This document shows, piece after piece, positions 1-12,960 of a DNA stretch of 64,000 nucleotides. The notes beneath the pieces were generated by a model that was not told the origin of the DNA, made no database searches, and saw only the letters and a list, made by a program, of their open reading frames with translations. The stretch lies in contig NW_026775408.1 in NCBI RefSeq assembly GCF_030867095.1, positions 1-64,000 on the forward strand. The letters are read 5' to 3'. Source of the stretch: Alligator mississippiensis (lineage: Eukaryota; Chordata; Crocodylia; Alligatoridae). How positions within the stretch are numbered: the stretch's first letter is position 1; each line of letters begins with the position of its first letter. A program made the position numbers and the translations under genes.

Positions 1-1196
1 TCCCATGTATCTACTGAGGATGAAATAGAGATCCCTCAGCTCAGTTTTCTGTCAGCAATGTCTTCACTTTACCTTCCCCAGGGTGCACCAATGTCCAGGA
101 GAATTCATCTGACAGATATACTCCCAGCACCAGGCAATGATCTGCATGGACTAAAAACAGTATGTGAATACAAAAAGGGGGCTTTGGTCAGTAGTGCTGG
201 TTGCTTGTTTTCTATGTCCAGTTAAATTATTACTTTTTCCCCCAGTTACTGATTACTAACATAAACAAAAATCTATTTCTGCTCTGCTGTAAAATGTGGA
301 AAGTGCTTTTCTGCTGGGAAAGGGAGAAAAACATTGTGTTGGAGTTCTGACCCTGAACAGGAGAGAGCTCGCTAGTATTCAGGATGGGAAGGTAAAAGAG
401 ATATGTTCCTTCATAACACAAGCCAATGGATCTGATCTCTGGGATGCATCTGGGTAAGTGGGGAAAGCTGGAGTTTCCCTGATTGCCTAGATGCATTTCT
501 GGGAACTCCAGGGCATGTCTGGGTAAATAGGGAAGGTGTTGTCCCTGGGATCTCTGGTGTGCATCTTCATAAATGGGGATGACTTTCCCCACTTTCTCAG
601 ACGTGTCCTGGAGATCCCTGCTGCTAGCAGCAGACTGTTCCTGACCCCTCTGGCCCTGCACCGGGTCCCTGCAGCTGCCAGGGGGTGGCAGAGAGCATGG
701 GGCCAGGAGACAGCTGTCTCCTGGGGGGGCTGGGACATTGCTCCCTGCCTCCAGGGCCCAGCATGCTCCACCACTGGCACCCAGGTAGGGAAAATGTCCA
801 TCTGCCCTGGCAGCAGGGAGCTCCCAGCCTTTGCTCCCTGATCATGATTGGGAAGCGGGGGCTGGGAGGTCCCTGCTGCTGGGGCGGGGGGACATTTTCC
901 CCACCTGGGCTCTAGTGGTGGAGCCCGCCCTGCCAGCAGGCCTCTTTCAGGGTCAGAGAGCAAGCTCCTATCCCATGCTGTCCAGCTGACCAGGAGCACA
1001 TTTGCTCCTGGTTGGCCACCTCCACGTGCTGCACAGTGCAGTAAGTAATTGGAGTAAATTTGCTGCTTGTATTTACAGATAGCAAATTTACTCATGGTTA
1101 GAGCAAATTACTTCACAGTAAAGCATCTGCACATGTTGGCAGTGATGCTTACTGCATAGTCTAATCTTAAGTAAAGCATCTTGTGTAGACATGCCC
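1..1196. other. Intergenic; GC-rich core with a MITE-type right end
   Basis: The first 230 bases show nothing certain. From about 590 to 1020 the sequence is GC-rich with imperfect inverted segments. From 1036 to 1196 it has the palindromic AT-rich stretch and closing motif GTGTAGACATGCCC shared with the elements at 29706 and 33169. It is probably a long PIF-type non-autonomous element whose left end I could not place. Confidence 0.4.
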
Positions 1197-1239
1197 AGTT
1201 ATTACTAATCAAGGCCATGTGGCCCCAAGCCCCTTCCCA

Positions 1240-1488
1240 TTGATTGGTTCTGAAGCTGTATTTAAAGGACTTCTCCCGCACCTGGACCTCACTGCACAAC
1301 ACACTGGTCTTCAGTCTCTGAGCAGCTCCTGCCCCAGCAACATCTATGGCTTCCCTGGTTCCTGGCCCTGCCTTTGGCTTGCTCTTGGCTTTTGAATTCT
1401 CCCTCCAGATCTGTTTCCTGACTCCTGACCCCTGCCTGGCTTATTGTTGGATAAACCTTGTTGTTTTTCCTTCACACTTGGTAACTAG
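1240..1488 (+). other. Unclassified, promoter- and LTR-like segment
   Basis: It has an ATTGG box, a TATTTAAA box about 25 bases later and a pyrimidine-rich tail, an arrangement seen in LTRs of endogenous retroviruses. No duplicated ends are clear. It is reported only as a possible fossil fragment. Confidence 0.25.
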
Positions 1489-1699
1489 GGGCCCAACACA
1501 TGCCCTGATGCATTCTAATTAGCATACTCCAGCAGCCTCGGCATCACGTGTAGTCAGTGTCCCCACATTTCAAAATGGTGGCTGGGTGCTTTAACTGAAC
1601 ATTTGAGAGGCTGCCGGTGCTTTAATTAGAGTGGATCCCAAGAGGTGTTCTAATTACAATGCACCCCCTCTCCCCCATGAAGCACGTGTAAAGATGCCC
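1489..1699. mobile_element. PIF/Harbinger-type MITE with TAG target duplication
   Basis: A 211-bp palindrome-like element opening GGGCCCAACACATGC and closing GTGTAAAGATGCCC, flanked by TAG at 1486-1488 and TAG at 1700-1702. The internal CATTTCAAAATGGTGG motif is shared with the element near 27131. Confidence 0.7.
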
Positions 1700-2321
1700 T
1701 AGGTTTCTGATTCCTGGTTCTTGACCTTGGCTTGGCATTTTGTCTCTAAACTTGTGGCTTCTGACCCTTATCCCTAACCCCCCAGCTCCATGCCTAGCTC
1801 CACCCACGAGGCCAGTTGGCCTGGTGGATCATGGCATTGATAAGAAGGGAAATCATTGGTAAGAAGGGAAATCTGGGCAGGGTCTCCCAGGTCTTGAGGG
1901 GCCTGATCCTGTATGGGAACTCCTGCAGTGCACAGGATTAGGCCACCCGAGCCTCTTTCAGCTCAAAGCAACAATAAATAAACATCTACTGTAATAAAGC
2001 ATCACAGTTATCACTACCTTTTGTTGCAGCCACAAATGTGGAAAGTTGTGGTGCAACAAAAGGCATGGACATCTATTTGCTTTTGCTTTGTGCTGCCATA
2101 AAAAAGTTCATGGTGGCACGAAAGTGAGGAAAGGCAACATCCATCTCCACCTTCTGTGAACTCAGTAATCTCTACACAATACCGAGCAAGTACCACAGAG
2201 GCAAGGTGACAGAGTGGCAAATCCTTTAGATGCCTAATAGGCAGCTACATATCACTTAGGTGGAAAATCTTTCATGTGTCCACCTTTGTACTGTACCTTC
2301 TTTTAAAGCTCAAGCTGTTTT
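1700..2321. other. Intergenic, nothing assigned
   Basis: Contains a segment rich in TTCTGACC/CCTGG words (about 1700-1800) like the pyrimidine-rich repeat before 1489. No coding or RNA signal is seen. Confidence 0.5.
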
Positions 2322-2632
2322 GGCTGCCTACACACGTACTCTGGGGTGCGGGGGCATGTTAATTAGAGTGGCTCCTGGACACCCGTTCTAATGAAACACC
2401 TCACTTTCAGGTGTATTAAGCCCCTGCAGGTTTAAAAATGGCCACAGGATACTATACTTAAACCTCATTAGACAAGGTTTAGATGAAGTGCCCCAGTGTC
2501 CATTTTTAAATGCCCTGGAACTTATACACATTTTGGTGAGGCCACTCTGGAGCGTTCTAATTAGATTTGATCAATCAAGTCTGCTCTGACATGTTCTAAT
2601 TAGAACTTGAACCAGCGTGTGTATAGGCAGCC
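2322..2632. mobile_element. MITE with TTT target duplication
   Basis: 311 bp with terminal inverted repeats GGCTGCCTACACACG (2322) and CGTGTGTATAGGCAGCC (ending 2632), flanked by TTT on both sides. The inner part is imperfectly palindromic (TTCTAATTAGA words). Confidence 0.7.
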
Positions 2633-4627
2633 TTTAAGACTAAGGTCTGCGTGTCACTCTTACAATGGCTGCCAAAATATAAGACCCACCCGAGCACTCT
2701 CACACCACACCAGAGATGGCAATCTCAATCTCAGCAGCATGGGATGCCAATACCTCCGTTGCAGGATAGCTGCATGTTGAATGGAAGCAGGGTTGGGCTC
2801 ATATTTTGGCAATAGTCTTAAGACTAGGCCAGATCCAGTTTATCCATATTCCCCATTACAAAATGGCAGTAGGAGGGTAAGGACATTCCTATCTTTTTGT
2901 TAACCATTTTCCAGGGACTGGAGTAGGATAGACTGGGATCAGGCCCTCTTCATTTCCATGCCTACATCTGAGGTGTCCAGGTCCAAGTTAAGTATTAGCC
3001 AAGTCATCCAGTTAAGTCAGGCCCATATGCAACTTTCCTAGCTCAATCCTCATTGTCAATTCTATTCCAGTGCATCTTCCCTTTGTCTGGGGATCTTGTG
3101 CATGGCAGTCAGATGCAGGCAAATATAGTCATGTGAATGTGCTTCATGTCTTGACAATCAGCTGTTTCTAGCCATGAAGAGTCTCTGCATGACAGCAACA
3201 ACCATGTCCTCAAGCCCCATCCTGTTCAATTCAGATCTGACTTCAAAAGCATTGAAAAGTGCATACATTTAGTCCTCTGAACCAGGCATCTCCAATGCTT
3301 TCTAGCAGCAGTCTGGAATGACCCTGCTTGGTCTGAAAGTGAGCTGGCATTAGGATCTGGCTATTGCCACTGCCACTTCTCCCTGCTACCACTTCTCTTT
3401 GTGGTTCAGCTGCTATAAGACATGGGAAAAGGCCCTGGCTACCTGGTTATGGCATGAACAGCATCGCATAGGCAAAACTCCCACTCTGGGAGCTGGATCA
3501 AATGGCTTTGTGGGCCAAATCCTGGATTTCACAGAAGCTTTTTCAAAGCAAACCAGGCCAAATGACAACTCAGGTATAATGCCATGGGCAGTAATAGATG
3601 ATTTCAGCCCAAGCAGTTTGTCCTAGCTAAAGACTGAAGTGTACACTTGCCACCTACGTAAGTACACGTTGAACCTCAAAAGCCTTTGCAATATTTGAAT
3701 TGAATTTGATTTTACCAAATTCTGGTTTCAGCATAAATCTGAAGTAGCTGCTTCACCATAAAAGAACTTACCCTGGATTTTATACAAGTGCAACTAGCTT
3801 TATATTATTACAATTATATATTCATCTTCATTCTTTCACCAGTAATTGTATGTCTCCTACTCCTGGGATCAAATAATGAACTTTGTGCTTGTTTATTCAA
3901 TTGCTTTGGGTAAAATGGTGATACCTATCCAAACAGGTACTCAGTTATCTGAACATATCTTCTGTACAAAGAAATTCAAGCTTAGCTAAAACAGGCCTGT
4001 GAAATCCGGTGTGCAAATAGACTTGTTTAGGGACATGTCACAAGATGGTTAATGTCAACTAAAGACTCTGAAACACAGCCTGCCTGCCTCTCTTAGCCAG
4101 TAATGAAAGTGAAGCAAATTTGATCCTGATAGTGGAGATGAACAAAACAAGGTAAGTGGTAAAATAAGAAGCAGGGTTGGGACTTCAAATGCAAAACTAG
4201 GCTAATTTGGATTAATGACTAGTGGCATATTGTTTAGCAGGGAGCAGACTGCAGCTGCCTTAGAGGCAGAAACTATTGCTCCCTGGTCACCACCCTGTAT
4301 CCACACGGAAATGAATGGGGGTGGGGGCTGCTGTGCCTCATAAAAACTGATTGATTTACTTGCTGGCTAATTCAACTAGTTCAGAGCAACCCCCAAACTG
4401 CTCTGAATTATGTCTGGGCTGGCATACAATGAACTCCACCTCCACAAGATACAGCTAACTCCTTTTTTCACTTCATTCCCATCCAAGCTACACCAAGCTG
4501 AGATCAGGCAGAAGGCAGGGCAGAGGAAGACCAGAGTCCATAGATTCCTTACAGAATACAGAAGACAATCTAGTTCTGGATGAGAGAGGAAGGATGAAGT
4601 ATTTAACACCTTTTTTCTAATCTCAGT
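2633..4627. other. Intergenic, nothing recognised
   Basis: About 2 kb of unremarkable single-copy-looking DNA with short non-conserved open frames. No exon, RNA or repeat could be supported. Confidence 0.5.
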
Positions 4628-5065
4628 CTTCAAAAAGTTAGCTAACAGATGATTAGCACAGCTGGCAGCAAAGATAGAGCAGGGAGACCAACAGGCTAGA
4701 GTAGTGGAAGAACAGGTTAATGATTATTTAGAGAAGCTGGATGTTTTGAAATGGGGAGGACTGAATGGTGTATACCCCAGGGTACTGAATGAATTAGATG
4801 AGGTCCTAGATGATTGAAAAAGGGGAAATATAGTGCCCATCTTAAAAAAAAGGCAAGAAGGCAGATCCAGGGAACTACAGACTAGTCAGCCTGACCTCAA
4901 TATGGTCTGCATGAAAGGTATGCTCCAAAAATTTATAGTGAAGCACCTAAAAGGAGAACAAGGTGATCAAGAACAGCTAGGATTGGGTTTACCAAGAGCA
5001 AGTCATACCTGATTGATCAAAAGTACTGTATGATGCATAATTGGTTGAATCATCATGCTCAATGA

Positions 5066-5798
5066 CTGGGGGTCTACCAAACTTGAGGGGGTAGCCAAAT
5101 AATTTCATGGGCCATTTAGGGCCAGCTACCTTCTTCATGGGCTGAGCATAGTGGGGACCCCCCCACCCCATGCCTCTAATTGGGTGAGGAGCCCGTCAGT
5201 CCCACCCCTGCCTGCAGATTTCCAGATGGCCTAAGCCTGCATCTTAATTACCCTGATTAAACCCAGGGATGCCATTAATCCATGTGTTATTAAGCATGGA
5301 TTAATGGCATCCCTGGGCTTAATCAGGGTAATTAAGCCCAGTTTGGGCAATCCCCAAGTAGGAAGGCTACACTAGGGTTCTGGGCTGGCTGTGGCAGGCA
5401 TCTGAGAGGTTACACTGGGGTCTGCAGAGCCCTGGCCTGGCTCCTTGCTGGTGGCAGGTACACGGATGCAATGAGCTGGGGTTAGGCTCAGTAGACCCTG
5501 GTGCAGCTTCTTGGCTGCCTGTCACAGCCAGCCCAGGACCCTGGTGCAATTTACCTATAGCCTCCCTACCTCCTGCTGCAAGCAGCCCTTTCCCCACTCC
5601 TCTTCTCCCCCACCCTCTGCCTCTGCCCCCTCCTCCCCCCTGTGCTCCAAGACTGAAAGTGTTTCCTGCTCTTTTCTCTGCTTGCAGGTAAGGGGTTTGT
5701 TTGGTTTGTTTTTTGCAGCCAGCCTGCTGTTTTTTGTGGATCCTGCTGATTTCACGTTTTCCACAAAAATTGCACAACTGCAAATTTGGTAGGTCCCT
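5066..5798. mobile_element. hAT-type non-autonomous transposon inside a CR1 copy
   Basis: 733 bp flanked by perfect 8-bp duplications CTCAATGA (5058-5065 and 5799-5806). The ends are similar inverted repeats: GGGGGTCTACCAAACTTG at the left, and AGGGACCTACCAAATTTG as the reverse complement of the right. The duplication splits an older CR1, so this insertion is younger than it. A related, poorly bounded copy is seen near 35165. Confidence 0.8.
5243..5336. repeat. Near-perfect 42-bp hairpin
   Basis: Arms 5243-5284 and 5295-5336 are reverse complements except for one T/C position that would pair as G-U in RNA. The loop is 10 bases. It lies within the hAT element. Confidence 0.9.
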
Positions 5799-6780
5799 CT
5801 CAATGATTAACCATGAAGGGCTCAAAGTCTAGTTGGGAGGAAGTATCAAGTAGGGTTCCCCAGGGGTCTGTCCTGGCTCTGGTATCGTTTAACATCTTCA
5901 TTAATGATTTGGATGACGGATTGAGCACATTCTTAGTAAATTTGTGGATGACACCAAGTTGTGTGGAGTTGCAGACCATCCAGAGCACAGGGCTAGGACC
6001 CAGAATAACCTGCATACACTGGAGAAATGGTCTACGATCAATCGGATGAGATTCAACAATGACAAGAGCAAAGTACTGCACTTGGGTTGGATGGGGGAGT
6101 GATTGATTAGGCTCCAGTACTGCTGAGGAGGACCTGAGGGCTACCGCATACCATAAGCTTAATATAAGCCAAGTTTTTGCAAAATAAATAAATAAATACA
6201 TAATTAAATATATATAGAGAGAGAGCACTAAGAGCATACTGGGTTTTGTTAATATGAGCATCTCTTGAAAATCAAACATGATTCTTTCAGTCTATTCAGC
6301 ACTGGTGAGGCCTCACCTGGAGTACTGTGTCTAGTTTGGGGCCCCATGCTTCAAGAAGGATATAGACTGTTTGGAAAGAGTCCAGAAGGGAGCAATGAAA
6401 ATGATTAGAGTCCTGGGAAACATGAGCCAAAAAGAACTAGGGTTATTTATTCTGGATGAGAGCAGATTGAGGGAGTATTTGATAAATCTTCAAATACCTC
6501 AAGGGAGGTTATTAAGAGAATAGTGACAATTTTTTCCCTGTGGCTGTAGGGGACAGGATGGGGAGGAAAGGCCTCAAGATGCAGCAAAAGACATGTTGGT
6601 TGGGGATTAGGAGGAAGTACAACAGTGGCTAAGCATTAGAACAGGCTACTTAGATAAATTTTGGAATCTCCATCCCTGGAAACTTCCAAGAGCAGATTAG
6701 ACAGACACTTGGCTGGGATGGTTGGGGATGATCCTGCCTTGAGCAGGGGGCTGGACTAGATGACCTCATGAGAGCCATGA

Positions 6781-8009
6781 GTCCAGATCACTTTTTCAAT
6801 CATTTATGGTCATACCCTAATATCAGGTGTTTTTGGAAAGAAATTAGAACTACCGTTAACATGGCTTTGAACACTGCACTAATGCCTTTGGCAAATAGGT
6901 GTGTTCTTGAGCATATTACTAGGGAATTCAAATGGAAACCTTCCCAGCTTGCACCTAAAAAAAAGTAGTAGAATCACTGAGCAATAGCCAAGAAGACACT
7001 GTTTTCTGCTGACGGGTAGGAAATATAATAAGATTATAATTTCTGGTGATTTCATTAAAGAATGAAAAAAATATGGTTTTATTTGAGAAATGGGTCAGCG
7101 AAACTGGTGAAAATTAAAAAAAAAAACAACCAAAAAAAGTGAGTATCAAGTTTAGTTGTTGTGAAATAAATCATTTCCTGACCCATCCGTAAGGTGGTGT
7201 GTTAGCCACATGTGGCCACTACAGTAGACTTATGCAAAGAATCAATTTCAGTGTGCACAAAGAATTGATTATAACTAATCTCTTTACATAAATCCTTTCC
7301 CCCTCCCATCCAAGCACAAACAAGAAGCATGTGTGCATGCACCTACACACACAGGTACAGATTGTGAACTTATTTGTATCTCTCACAGAAATTAACACAG
7401 TGTCTATCTAGAGAGCCAGTAGGTCGGACCCTAGCCAGGGCCTGAGAAACCTGACTTCAGTTCTCTGATCTGGCACTGACTTCCTGCCTAACCTTGGCTA
7501 AGTCACCTTGGGTGCAGACAGAAGTGCTGGTCCCCATTGAAACTGAGAAGGCTTTGAAGGAAACGTTCTGAGTTACAATGATGCCCTGGACCAAACAGAA
7601 GTTCACTGTTGGTTCTGGTGGGAAGGGGAATCTAGCTGCTGCCTGCCTGCCTGCCTGCATCCAGTTTCTCCTAGTAATAGCCTCTCCTCTCTCTCAGCCT
7701 GTCTCTGTTTCAGAATGGGACAGAGGAAAGGGAGCAGAGGGAGCTTGTTCTAGGGGTTCCCCAGGTAATGCTGGAGGGTGGGATGGGTATATTAGAGCCC
7801 CCACACCTTGGGGGGTGGGGAGGGAAGGTGCAATACACTTGCTTCATGCTCCAGCAGCGGGCTGAAAACCCCGCTAGACTGAACTCTCTCTGCTCCCATT
7901 CCCTCCTCCTATTCTGAAAGCAACAACAGGCTGGGAGGCAGCGCACATGCAAGTTACAAAAGATACTCTGTTTTGAAACGTCTTCATCTGATCTCTCATT
8001 TCTATCTAC
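6781..8009. other. Intergenic, nothing assigned
   Basis: Low-copy-looking DNA with an A-rich stretch near 7110 and a short CTGC run near 7640. No gene signal is supported. Confidence 0.5.
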
Positions 8010-10246
8010 AAGGAAGGAAGGAAGGAAGGAAGAAGCATTCAGGGAATTACAGACCAATCAGTTTGACCTCATTCCCTGGAAAAATGCTGGAAAAAAAATT
8101 ATCAAAGAATGCATTAGCAATAGGCTAACGGAAGGCAACGTTCTAATAGATAGGCAACATGGCTTTGTTATGGGCAGGTCATGCCTGACCAACCTCATTT
8201 CCTTTTATGATCAGGTAACATGCTGCCTGCATAAGGGAGATGAGGTTGACATCATATGCTTGGATTTCAAGAAAGCTTTTGATTTGGTTTTCCATGACAT
8301 GCTCATGGTAAAATTGGGGAATGGCAGCCTGGATAACTCAATGGTCCAGTGGCTAGGGAAGTGGCTCCAAGGCAGGATCCAGATAGTAATAACAGATGGA
8401 ACTGAGACAACATGGTGCTTGGTGACCAGTGGCATCCCTTAGGGTTCAGTACTCGGACCAGTGCTTTTTAACATATTTATTAAGGATTTGGATTCAGGTG
8501 TTAAAAGTTGACTGGCAAAGTTCGCAGATAACACCAAATTATGGAAGACTGGTCATGCTGGAGGATAGGCTGGGGATACAGACTGACCTGGGCAGGCTCG
8601 CAAGGTGGACAGGTCAAAACCTGATGATGTTTGACATCGAGAAGTGCAAGGTGCTCCCCCTGGGGAGAAACTACCTGCAACATGCTTACAGGCTCGGCCA
8701 TGCTACACTTACTGGCACCACAAACAAAAGAAACCTGGGGGTCTTGATAGACCATAGAATGAACATGAGCCACCAATGCAATGCTGTAGCCAGCAAAGCA
8801 AACAAAGAACTACATGCATCTACTGATGCATCTGAAACAAGCCTAAGGATGTCATCCTCCCGCTCTACTTGGCCTTGGTGAAGCCGTAGCTGGAGTACTG
8901 TGTCCAGTTCTGGGCACCACACTTCAGGAAGGATGTGGAAAGGCTTGAGAGTCCAAAGGAGGGCTACGCATATGGTTAGAAGTATGGAGAGCAGGCCATC
9001 TGATGGAGAGGCTCAGAGACATGGGTTTGTTCAGCCTGGAGAAGAGAAGACTGAGGGGGGACTTGGTGCCAGCCTCTAAGTATATAAAGGGTGCATATCA
9101 GGGAATGGGAACATGTCTGTTTGTAGTATGAATTTTTGCATATTAGTTATTATGTTTAAATGATAATTTTAATATTGAATTGATTGACCTCTATGATTGT
9201 ATGAACAACTAAAACTCCATTTTGTGCTCGTTCCTTCCTTGACATGAGTAGGTGAACTTTGTATGCCCTGTGTACATGAGTGTCTCTGTGAGAGGGTGAA
9301 TGGTGAAAGAATGATAACTATTTGCCTGAAAAAAGAAGAAGATTTAACTGATTGTGTAAACAACAAGGCACCGATATATAAGTTACCACACAGTAAACTA
9401 ATTAAGCTAATTAATGGATGGCTGAAGAACTCGTCTGCAATCCAATTCAACGAAGATAGTGAGAAGAAGGAATCCTGCATATTTTGCCTGCCATGTGAAC
9501 TACACAATGCTTCCAGGACAGAATGCTTCAAGCAAAGATACCATCTACACAATGACTGGAATGACCTGTTCAAAGATACACTAGAATGACCTAAAGACTG
9601 AGCATGGAAAAACCCCAATGCTGAACAAAGACTTGAAATCCCTATAAAAGTGGGATACAGACAAGCCAAGATGAGGAATCCACTCTCTGCAACCTCATGG
9701 AGCACAGGCATGCATGTCTGTTCTTCCCCAACTCCTATCACCCTCAATAAGCCTGGACCTGGCCATCCAGTGCTAATATTGAGTAACATCTGCTGGTAAT
9801 TATAACATCTTACTGGAGTGATTTGTCTGCATGCCTGTCTATGTATGCTTGTGTATGTCTCTTTGTATGACTGATGTGTCCAAGCTTCTGTATCTGCTTC
9901 ATGTAACCAATAAACACGGCATTTTTACCTTATCCCCCCCACTCTTAATTTGAGCTATTGGCAATTTTATGTAACATGTTCACCAAGGCTCCCCAGGGGA
10001 AGACTAGGACTAACAGTCATAAATTGCTAGAAACCCACTTTAGATTAGACATATGGAAACATTTCTTTACAACTTGAGTGTACAGAGTCTGAAATAGACT
10101 CCCCCCAGAGGTGGTACAATCACCTGCTCTGGATATCTTCAAAAAACACCTGGAGGCACACCTTGCTGGGCAGGGGGGCTGGACATGATGATCTTGAGAG
10201 GTCTCTCCCAGCCTCTACCATCTATCCATCTATAAATCTATGAAAA
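8010..10246 (+). mobile_element. Old CR1 LINE copy interrupted by an ~860-bp insertion
   Basis: It begins at a GGAA run that replaces the Lys-rich segment before the GNYRPISLT region. It carries reverse-transcriptase words [21 protein letters not shown] and DNTKLW-like, and the ERLESPK and EKRRLRGDL-like region to about 9109. It resumes at 9973 with LFTKAPQG-like sequence and ends in CTATCTATC-type 3' repeats. It contains several stops and frameshifts. Confidence 0.85.
9110..9979 (+). mobile_element. Insertion in CR1, LTR-like fossil
   Basis: It splits the CR1 copy and is flanked by the 7-base repeat AACATGT (9110-9116 and 9973-9979). Inside are a TATAAAA box near 9641, CAATAAG and CAATAAA signals near 9747 and 9908, and an AACTCCATTTTGTG word near its start, together suggestive of a solo LTR. 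The usual TG...CA ends and a 4-6 bp duplication are not clear, so the class is uncertain. Confidence 0.45.
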
Positions 10247-10822
10247 AGGAGTCAGATTTTCACTTGATTGTCCATTTTTGAAGTGGTCTGTCTGCAGCTG
10301 TGCATTTGTGTTTGGTCACAGCTATAAACAACTTTCCATGGCCAGATCAGACTAAAATTGTCACTTCTGTCTGTGCTGCTTGTGTCTCAGCTGCTCACTT
10401 ATAAAAGGGGGTGACAGCCCTCCCCTAATGCAAGAAAACTCTGTGTGGGCAAAATCATTCAGTGCTTAAGCCTATGTTTTTATGTGCCTAAATGACACGT
10501 GTTCAGCAACATCATTTCCTGTTTGAAGCATTTGCACACACTGTGTGATTCAGTTCTGCATGGACAGGCTTGCATGGTCAGGGGGTCTACACTCTGGCCG
10601 GGCAGCCATGTGGTGAAATCAAATGGTTTAGGTATATATGTGAGGCGGGGTAAGTCCTTAAATTTTAGTTGCAGAAAACCCACAACCAGCAGGTCTTAGA
10701 TGGAGGAGGCCCTCCTCATCTCTCAGTGCAGCAGCCTAGTGGTTGAGGTACTTGCCCAGAGAGTGGGCAGATTGAAAAAAGGATGCCACCAGTCCGGGTT
10801 TCATTCAGAAAGTCCAAGCATA
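10247..10822. other. Intergenic, nothing assigned
   Basis: Contains a TATAAAAGGGG motif near 10402, with no associated gene recognised. Confidence 0.4.
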
Positions 10823-12960
10823 GATTCATAGATTCATAGATGTTAGGGTCGGAAGGAACCTCAATAGATCATCGGGTCCGACCCCCTGCTTAAGCAGGAA
10901 AGAGTGCTGGGTCTAGATGACCCCAGCTAGATACTCATCTAACCTCCTCTTGAAGACCCCCAGGGTAGGGGAGAGCACCACCTCCCTTGGGAGCCCGTTC
11001 CAGCCCTTGGCCACTCGAACTGTGAAGAAGTTCTTCCTAATGTCCAATCTAAATCTGCTCTCTGCTAGCTTGTGGCCATTGTTTCTTGTAACCCACGGGG
11101 GAGCCTTGGTGAATAAATACTCACCAATTCCCTTCTGTGCCCCTGTGATGAACTTATAGGCAGCCACAAGGTCACCTCTCAACCTTCTCTTGCGGAGGCT
11201 GAAAAGGTCCAGTTTCTCTAGTCTCTCCTCGTAGGGCTTGGTCTGCAGGCCCTTGACCATACGAGTGGCCCTTCTCTGGACCCTCTCCAGGTTATCCGCA
11301 TCCTTCTTGAAGTGTGGCACCCAGAATTGCACGCAGTACTCCAACTGCGGTTTGACCAGGACCCGATAGAGGGGAAGTATCACCTCCTTGGACCTATTCG
11401 TCATGCATCTGCTGATGCACGATAAAGTGCCATTGGCTTTTTTGATGGCTTCGTCACACTGCTGACTCATGTTCATCTTGGAGTCCACTAGGACTCCAAG
11501 ATCCCTTTCCACTTCCGTGCCACCCAGCAGGTCATTCCCTAGGCTGTAGGTGTGCTGGACATTTTTCCTCCCTAGGTGCAGCACTTTGAATTTCTCCTTG
11601 TTGAACTGCATTCTGTTGTTTTCTGCCCACTTGTCCAACCTGTCCAGATCTGCTTGCAGCTGTTCCCTGCCCTCCGGCGTGTCCACTTCTCCCCATAGCT
11701 TTGTGTCATCTGCAAACTTGGACAGAGTACATTTCACTCCCTCGTCCAAGTCACTGATGAAGACATTAAAGATTATCGGTCCAAGGACCGAGCCCTGCGG
11801 GACCCCACTGCTCACACCCTTCCAGGTCGAAACCGACCCATCCACCACGACTCTCTGGGTGCGACCCTCCAGCCAATTTGCCACCCATTGGACTGTGTAG
11901 TCATCCAAGTCACAGCCTCTTAACTTGTTCACCAGTATGGGGTGGGATACCGTATCGAAGGCCTTCCTGAAGTCTAAGTATACGACATCCACCCCTCCTC
12001 CTGTGTCCAGGAGTTTCGTAACCTGGTCATAAAAAGAGACTAGATTGGTCAGGCACAATCTGCCTGCCACAAACCCGTGCTGGTTTCCCCTCAGCATAAT
12101 TTGTCCTGCCGGGCTCTCACAAATGTGAGCCTTGATAATTTTTTCAAAGACTTTGCCAAGGATGGAGGTGAGACTGACTGGCCTATAGTTGCCCGGGTCC
12201 TCCTTCCTCCCCTTCTTGAAATTGGGGACCACATTGGCCCTTTTCCAGTCCTCCGGGACTTGGCCCGTGTGCCACGAGCGTTCAAATATTCCCACCAGTG
12301 GCTCTCCAATGATGTTGGCCAGTGCCTTCAGCACCCTCGGATGGAACTCATCCAGGCCCGCCGACTTAAAGGCATCCAGTTCTTCCAAGTGATTCTGCAC
12401 CATTTCAGGGTCTACGCATGGTAGTCTGGTGCCTTGCTGCTGCCTTTCTACAACCCCAGTGAGAGACTTGTCGTGCCCCTCGCTTAGGAACACTGGGGCA
12501 AAGAACTCGTTGAGGAGTTCAGCCTTGTCCCCCCTGTCTGTCACCAATTGTTTCTGCCCATTTAGCAGTGGTCCTATTCCTCCCTGGGCCTTCCTTTTTC
12601 TCCCTATATATCTAAAAAACAATTTCTTGTTGTGTTTTACTTGGGTTGCTGTCCTCAGCTCCATGGTAGCTTTGGCCCGTCTAAATGCCTCCCTACAAGC
12701 ACGAGCAGAGGAGGTATATTTGTCTTTGGTGATCTCTCCCTGTTTCCACTTTTTATGTGCTCCCCTTTTGGCCCTTAGGCTGCCCTGGATTTCTGTGGTC
12801 AGCCAGGGAAGCCTCCTGGCCCCTTTCCCTCTTTTACCTCACACGGGGATCGTCTTGCTTTGTGCCCGAACGATCATTTCCTTAAGGCACAGCCACCCTT
12901 CTTGGGCTCCCATCATTTCAAAACTCCTACTCTGCAGTGCTGCAGCACTGGGAATCCTTG
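10823..12960 (-). mobile_element. Young CR1 LINE, 5'-truncated, open frame of 583 codons
   Basis: The 3' end carries TTCATAGATTCATAGATG repeats at the left edge. On the - strand the frame 12664-10913 is open over the whole reverse transcriptase ([32 protein letters not shown]) and the C-terminal domain ([35 protein letters not shown]). Upstream sequence to about 12960 is also CR1 but in a broken frame. The endonuclease part is absent. It closely resembles the copies at 18846, 41061 and 62444. Confidence 0.93.

Larger units (their letters stand above)
4628..6780 (+). mobile_element. Old CR1 LINE copy, interrupted by a hAT element
   Basis: Decayed CR1 ORF2 in two parts, 4628-5065 and 5799-6780. 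Recognisable stretches are the reverse-transcriptase words [18 protein letters not shown], then the C-terminal HPTLEYCV-like and ERVQKG-like region, and a 3' end GGCTGGACTAGATGACCTCATGAGA. It has many stops and frameshifts. The gap is filled by the element at 5066-5798. Confidence 0.85.

Noticed and set aside
83-170. Possible exon: CCCCAG acceptor, open stretch, then AG|TATGTG
   Set aside because: The donor is not GT-consensus, the translation matches no family I know, and there is no neighbouring exon.
9263-9589. 108-codon frame in the insertion at 9110
   Set aside because: No recognisable domain; lies within a repeat-like insertion, so not called a gene.
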